DNA of 64,000 nucleotides. It comes from Sequoia sempervirens. Lineage: Eukaryota; Streptophyta; Pinopsida; Cupressales; Cupressaceae. This document shows, piece after piece, positions 58,619 through 64,000 of this stretch (its first letter is position 1; each line of letters begins with the position of its first letter). Location: contig VDFB02270651.1 of assembly GCA_007258455.2 (NCBI GenBank), positions 495,388,320 to 495,452,319 on the forward strand. The letters run 5' to 3'. The notes under the pieces are model-generated. The model was given only the letters and a program-made list of their open reading frames with translations. It made no database searches and was not told the origin of the DNA. Both the position numbers and the translations under genes were made by a program.

Positions 58619-61600
58619 GTAGAAGGTGTTGATGAAACACATACTAATACCCATGATCCAACTGGGTTATTAAGATTTGGACAGAATAATCCAAACCATC
58701 CTTTAAACAATACAGGGGTGAAAAGAGCAAGATTGAAGAGAATACTACCAACTGATAAATTTGAAGAGCTAATGAGATCCGCATACACTGATGACATGCC
58801 ACCTAGCCTTAATGATGATGATCATGATAGTGAAAATGTAGTGCATGAAGAAGGATTGAATGAAAGTCTTACAAGTTTCTTTGGGGATGGAAACAATGAT
58901 GAAAATAATGATCATATGGTTGGCAGTAACGATGATAGTAGGGGTAATTACTAGTACCAACTTAATGTTGATGATAACAACCTGAAAGACTCCATCAAGC
59001 AAGCATCGAAGACACTCGTGTTCAAATCGGGTGCAAGTAGAACCTCAAAACTGGCATGCACATTAATATTATTATAAATCAAGTCACTATTTGGTTGGTC
59101 AGACAAAGGATTCACTACCCTATTGAAGTGAGTTAAAATCTATTTCTTACTTTGCATTTTCAATTGGCGTACATAATTCGTAAATATTCATCAACTTCAT
59201 TTATATTTATTTAAGGGGATTTTAAAACCATATATTGTATATAAACAATCCTAGTATAGATGGGCATATCAAACATGTTCATCATAAGTCAAAAATTCAA
59301 TTGATTTAATCTTTGGCAATCTTACAGGGCACTAAAAACTAAAATATTCCCTGAAGAGAATCTATTGCCATCAACTTGTAGAGAGGCGCATCTGTTGTTG
59401 GTTGAGTTGGGGATTGAATATAAGAAAATTCATTCATGTAAAAATGATTGCATTTTATACAGAGATGAATATCAAAACAAGGAGAATGCCCTGTATGCAA
59501 AGAGAAGAGAGCATACAAATGTACAAGGTCCTACAATTCCAAAGAAGGTTTTATGTCACATGCCAATTATACCTAGACTTCAACGAATGTTTCATTGCAA
59601 GTCACTTGCATAATTGATGGACTGGCATGCAAAGAATAGCAGTAAAGATGGATTCATGTGAATTTCGGCCGACTCCAAAGCAATGAAACACATAGAGGAA
59701 AAATGGCCAAGAAAATTCAAAGATGAACCTCATAGTCTCAGGTTTGGTCTTGCAATTGATGGAGTGTGCCCATTCTCTTTCCTGAGCTCAAATTATAGTG
59801 TTTGGCTAGTCGGATTGATAGTATACAATATTCCCCCATGGATGAGTGTTAGAAAGGAGCACCTTATGTTGACTCTCATTGTTCCAGGAAAACATCAAGT
59901 TAAAAAAATGGATTTTTATCTTGCGCCTTTTATTGATGAGATGCAACTTCTATGGAAAAGGCATAAGAATGTATGACATATCACATCCTCCATCAAATAG
60001 GTCCTTCATGTGTATGGTGTGCTATGTTGGACTATTCATGATTTCCGAGGACTTGGTGTTTGTTCTCGTAAGATAAAATATTTACGTATTTACACTCATA
60101 ATTTATTTTCATCCCAACTTTCATACTTAGTTTTATACTATTTTTTTTATGTTATTAACATTACTTATTGAATTATAGGGCTTCAAACAAAGGGGATATT
60201 TGCATGTCCAAGATGTATAGAAAAATTTCAAGGGCGGTATTCTAAAGATCTACATAAATTTATTTACGCAAACAACGGGGTTTTTCTACCACTAGATCAT
60301 AAGTTTAGAAATCGCCTAAAGAATCAATTTTATGGAAAAGTTGAAAATAGAGGCCCTCCCATGATTATGGGTCCAGGTGATTGGCTTAAGAAGTATGAAG
60401 ATGCAGAATTGAAAGCTTGGGAGTATTTTTTTGATCAGGGTGATTCAATTGAAGAACCAGAACAAGTTGTAGTTAATATGCCATAAGGAATGAAAAGGAA
60501 ATCCATATTTTATGAGCTCCCTTACTGGATGCACATCTTCAAAAATGTCCCAAATTCTATATTTTGACATATATCAGGAAAAGAGAAGGACACCTTGTCT
60601 TTGAGGAGAGATATTTCTCTTTCGTGTTCCAAAATTGATAGAAAACATTTGTGGCCAAATAGGGAAAATGAAACATATGCAGAAGCTCCATGGATTTTGA
60701 AAAAAAAAAAAGAGCTAGACCAACTAAAAAATGTCATCCATTCAATAAGGATACCTACTAGCTATGGGTCATCATTGGCTAAAGCTTTTACAGTTGATGG
60801 ACATATCACAGGATTTAAAACACATGATTTTCATAATTTTATGAAAGTATTATATATCATCATTTAACATTTACTGGTAACATTGATTAAGTACTAAATA
60901 TATTTTGATATTTTGTTGTGTGAGAAAAAATTACTAATGACCTTTTCATAAATGTGTTTGATAGCATATCGTTCCTTTGGAAATTAGGGGGGATTCCTGT
61001 CTTACAGTTGACTTAAGGAATTCCATAAGTCGATTGTCAACATTTACAAGGTATGTGGTTATATGAAATGTTCATGTGTGAGAGACATAGAGATATTATA
61101 TTTCATTTTAATTTTTGACTAAAGATTCATACAAATTTACTATTCTTATATTAGGTGGGTGACCTCCAAGGACATCCACAAATGTGAAGTGCCAAAATAG
61201 AAGAAGGAAATTGCAGAAATTGTATGTGTGTTTGAGAAGGAGCTCCCTACAAGTTTCATGGACCTACAAGTCTATTTACTTATACACCTAGTCGATGACA
61301 TTTAATTGGCGAGTGTCCTATCAATGAGATGGATGTTTTTCTTTGAGAGGTATATGAAAACTCTAAAAAGATATTTCTGACAAAAGGAACATCTAGAGGG
61401 TTGCATGGCTGAAGGGTATGTATTGAATGAAGCATTTTTCTTCCTATGTGAATTCCTTGGTAAGGATTTTGAAGATGGGCCACACTTTTGGGATGAAGAA
61501 CGAGCATCAGATATTATTGATGGAGAAAAACCACAATCTTATGGTGTTCAAGTAGAAATTAGTAAGTAAATTCATGATCAATGTGGTTGTTTTTCTTGCA

Positions 61601-61970
61601 ATCATTAATTTACTCCGTAATTTATTTTTCAAATTAACATGACATTTGGAGTTTGAAATAAATGTGTTGACATGTAATAGGTGTAGACGAAAGTACTATA
61701 CTCGACAAGTTCATTCTGTACCACATGGACTTTATGAACAAATGGATTGATTTGTGTGATAAAAAGAGAGAAGCGTTAGAAGCAAGGAGACGGTTTAAGA
61801 GATTGAACTGAAGGAATACTCCACTTCCCACTGATCTACTTGCGGAATGGGGAAAATATTGCACACTAGAATGGGTTACTGAACAAATTCAAAATCAAAT
61901 AGAAGATGCAGGTATAGATTCAAACATAACAAAAGATGAAATCAACATGTCTAGAGGATGTGAAAGAAAG
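58619..61970 (+). pseudogene. TNP2-type CACTA transposase (main part)
   Basis: Exons with GT-AG borders: 58619-59127, 59328-60067, 60179-60866, 60965-61050, 61155-61561 and 61681-61969. Conserved blocks in order: KSLFGWSDKGFTTLLK; CREAHLLLVELGIEYKKIHS; CKNDCILYRDEY; IPRLQRMFHCKSLA; LRFGLAIDGVCPF; YNIPPWMSVRKEHLMLTLIV; MYDISHPPSNRSF; TKGIFACPRC; MKRKSIFYELPYW; GFKTHDFHNFMKVL; then the DUF4218 part (FMDLQVYLLIHLVDD, RWMFFFERYMKTLKRY, MAEGYVLNEAFFF). TNP2 cuts the CACTA ends. Inactive: stops at 58952, 59611 and others, a frameshift near 59960, and loss of the block around the expected DVMH motif between YELPYWMHIF and KNVPNSIF. Confidence 0.88.
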
Positions 61971-62079
61971 GTACAGTTGGAATTTTACAAAATGTTGTTT
62001 CCTTACACTTTTGACACTATTATCTATTTTAATATTCATCATTATATTTTTTTTCACTAAAATAAATGGTCTTTCATAG

Positions 62080-63023
62080 GTGAGGAAATATCCAACAATG
62101 TGGGCATATGGTCAACATTATTGTGTAGAAAGTGTAGATGTAAAGAGACAATCCTTCGATTGTGGCATCATGGTTGACTTCAAGCAATCCAGTCGATCAA
62201 GCTCAAAGGATAAGAATATAATTTAAGGGAATCTACAATATGTTGGGAAAATACAAGAAATTATTGAGTTGGATTACCGCTCATTTAAATGTTGTATTTT
62301 TAAGTGTAGATGGTATGAATCATTTGAGAGGACATGAAGACATGATACCCATAGTGGATTGTTTTCTATAGATTCCTCATGCTTCCTACCGAAGGATAAG
62401 GAGCCTTATGTTCTACCAATTCATTGTGAGTAGGTATTTCTTTAACTCAAACAAGAAGGAATAGTGATCATCAATCTATTAATTCATAGATTATTGCAAA
62501 TATATACGTGTGTTTATTAATCAATGAAATTTTTATGACATACGTCTAATATATGTATGTCATTCATGTGCAGGTGTTTTTCTATGAAGATATTTTGGAC
62601 CTGAAATGGATATTTTTCATACATTATGATCTAAGATTAAGGCATGTATTTGACGAAACATTAGTGGATACTGAGCAAAACAATGATGGCCAAAAAAATG
62701 AGAGAGAGGGATTAGAGAACATCGAAGAAATTGACATCCATGATGATGTTGAAGATGGTTATGTTCAGGCACAAGAAGACAACAATATAGAGTTAGATGA
62801 TGCTATGGAAGACAACAATATGGATGGTATAGAAAATCATGATCCAAATACATCTGGTAACAATATAGATAGTCTAGAGCCAAATTTCAATGATGATGAA
62901 GATGATGCAGGTCAAGATGAGGATGATGATAATATTAAATACTTGAAAGAACATATGAATATTGACAATGATACACTGGATGGCATTGTAGCAGACAATA
63001 ATGTTAATGACCAAGACTTCTAA
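62080..63023 (+). pseudogene. TNP2 C-terminal exons (DUF4216-like and acidic tail)
   Basis: Exon 62080-62432 includes YVGKIQEIIELDYRSFKC then FKCRWYES and FLPKDKEPYVLPIH, the DUF4216 domain commonly found at the end of TNP2 proteins. After an intron (acceptor cag, 62571-62573) the last exon starts VFFYEDILDLKW and runs open for 150 codons, ending in a strongly acidic Asp/Asn/Glu tail (stop 63021-63023). In-frame stops occur in the first of the two exons (e.g. about 62224 TAA, 62433 TAG region). Confidence 0.82.
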
Positions 63024-63039
63024 ATTTTTAGAATTATTT

Positions 63040-63600
63040 GTAATCCATGTTTAAAAAAGGATGATTCTTATGGCCTAAACTTTGAAATGCTTTAGTAATA
63101 TTAATTCAAGTGTTAAACTATATAACCACCACTCTCCATTTTGATGGTATATAACTTGCTTATTAGAAATATTTTATTAACTATAGATTTAGGTTGATAT
63201 GTATCTCCCAATTTCTTTAAAATAAGTGCTATAATGGTCTCTTCATGTACATTCAAAAATATTGAATTAGCCAAATAGAGTCTAATGAGACTCTTATATT
63301 TTTTTCCATTTTTTCTGCCTTATTATGGCATTCCAATAGGTTTTTATCTAGCTACTATAACCCATATGTCTCTATCCACAATAATATACTCCATCTTAAG
63401 CTTCTAAAGCTTAAATTTTGTGCCTAATAACTTCTCCATTTCTACCCTAGATGTGATTGTCATCTCTTCCTATAATAAGATCAAACCCTTCTATGAAATA
63501 TCACATTTAAATGAATATTAGTAAACAAAATTCTCTACCTAAAACCTATAATTTAAGTTGATAAGAATATTACCAAATGAAAGAAAGTAGGGTACAAAAA
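63040..63600 (-). pseudogene. Ty1/copia gag relic
   Basis: Minus-strand frame from about 63470: VEMEKLLGTKFKL*KLKMEY, IVDRDIWVIVAR*KPIGMP, KSLIRLYLANSIFLNVHEET and KKLGDTYQPKSIVNKIFLIS. These match copia gag (VEKFxGxNFxxWKxKMxDxL ... SxIxLxLADSxLxNVxEETTAKxLWxKLxxxYxxKSLxNKLxL) along its length, with stops at TGG/CAG positions. The match ends at about 63045, just after the TNP2 stop. Confidence 0.85.
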
Positions 63601-64000
63601 AAATCTTCATAAACTAATCTTAGCGGAGATTATTGTGAAAATTTTAATATATTTACATTTACAAAAAGGAGAAATACATATAAACCATAAACAAAAACAT
63701 AACACAACACAAGTGTACATGGTAAAAACCCTTTTAGGAGAAAAAATCACACTCAAAAGAGCCTAATTTACTATTCAATAGTCTAAACATATTTATAATA
63801 AACTTGAAGGGAAATTTGTTTATTGGAGCATAACCAACCAAAGATTTAGAGTGATTCTAGTAGCATATCATTACCTAGAAACTTATTTATTTAAAATTAA
63901 ATCTCAAGCATCATATAAATATAAGTAGTGATTACAAAACCATGATCTAAAAAAACCAAAAAAAGTGGCACCCAAAAACCTAGTTAGAAAATAAACACCC
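63600..64000 (-). mobile_element. 5' LTR of the copia relic (inner part)
   Basis: Minus-strand sequence at 63755-63700 reads gagtgtgattttttctccta then aaagggtttttaccatgtac acttgtgttgtgtt, the typical copia U5 motif, directly upstream of the gag relic. A decayed primer site (tttggtaatattc) lies near 63580. The LTR continues past the window. Confidence 0.7.

Larger units (their letters stand above)
47857..63023. mobile_element. Probable large CACTA (En/Spm) element, right end not found
   Basis: The left terminus CACTACAACAAAA (47857-47869) is the classic plant CACTA inverted-repeat sequence, followed by a subterminal array of short repeats. Further right lie both genes expected of an autonomous CACTA: a Ptta/En/Spm-type protein (minus, 53130-55663) and TNP2 (plus, to 63023). 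They would be divergently transcribed. Between them and the left end sits an SPT16 gene fragment, and next to TNP2 a SET-like module. No matching right terminus (TTTTGTTGTAGTG) is visible before 64000. The minus-strand copia relic from 63040 may have interrupted the right side. The single-element view is inferred; separate nested elements remain possible. Confidence 0.6.

Overview
This looks like intergenic, repeat-packed nuclear DNA from a seed plant, most likely a gymnosperm (an inference). The window is AT-rich and gene-poor, its transposons are old and deeply nested, one LTR is 4.3 kb long, and there are relics of plant-specific families (TIR disease-resistance domain, PPR, CACTA/En-Spm, Tat-type Ty3/gypsy). 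I see no intact host gene. Almost everything recognisable is a transposable element or a broken gene copy.

Layout. 0.15-0.9 kb: end of a Ty3/gypsy chromovirus (integrase tail, chromodomain, polypurine tract, LTR start). 3.0-3.9 kb: 5' end of a Ty1/copia element (LTR, Met-tRNA primer site, gag start). 5.2-7.7 kb: a dispersed repeat ('copy A') made of a shared body, palindromes and a long pyrimidine tract, cut by a 100-N assembly gap. 8.2-13.5 kb (minus): a Tat/Ogre-like Ty3/gypsy relic with gag-side, protease and G-patch pieces and a long LTR carrying repeated hairpin motifs. 13.48-31.5 kb: a minus-strand Ty1/copia relic split by a 15.1-kb Ty3/gypsy element (13908-29017, 4.3-kb LTRs, AAAAT target duplication), and again by a tRNA-type SINE with a perfect 19-bp duplication. 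35.2-36.0 kb: a second copia relic and a TIR-domain relic. 36.0-41.2 kb: two MITEs with TA duplications and an L1-type LINE, the LINE interrupted by one MITE, a miniature LTR retrotransposon (TRIM) and a probable solo LTR. 41.2-44.6 kb: 'copy B' of the body-palindrome-pyrimidine repeat. 46.8-47.86 kb: a tandem array in which a PPR-gene fragment faces its own reverse complement. 47857 to at least 63.0 kb: a probable large CACTA element inserted in that array. 63.04-64.0 kb: another minus-strand copia relic.

The CACTA region is the most unusual part. It has a terminal CACTACAACAAAA, a roughly 600-bp array of a 12-bp word, a 5'-truncated copy of the histone chaperone gene SPT16 (FACT complex), a six-exon minus-strand gene for a Ptta/En/Spm-type protein, and a plus-strand TNP2 transposase preceded by a module resembling a SET (histone methyltransferase) domain. 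All are damaged by stops or frameshifts. The right end was not found, so treating them as one element is an inference.

The damage pattern is informative. In the 15-kb Ty3/gypsy element the in-frame stops are overwhelmingly TAG, as expected from C-to-T decay of methylated CAG (CHG) sites. All comparisons with protein families were made from memory and by eye; no search was run.
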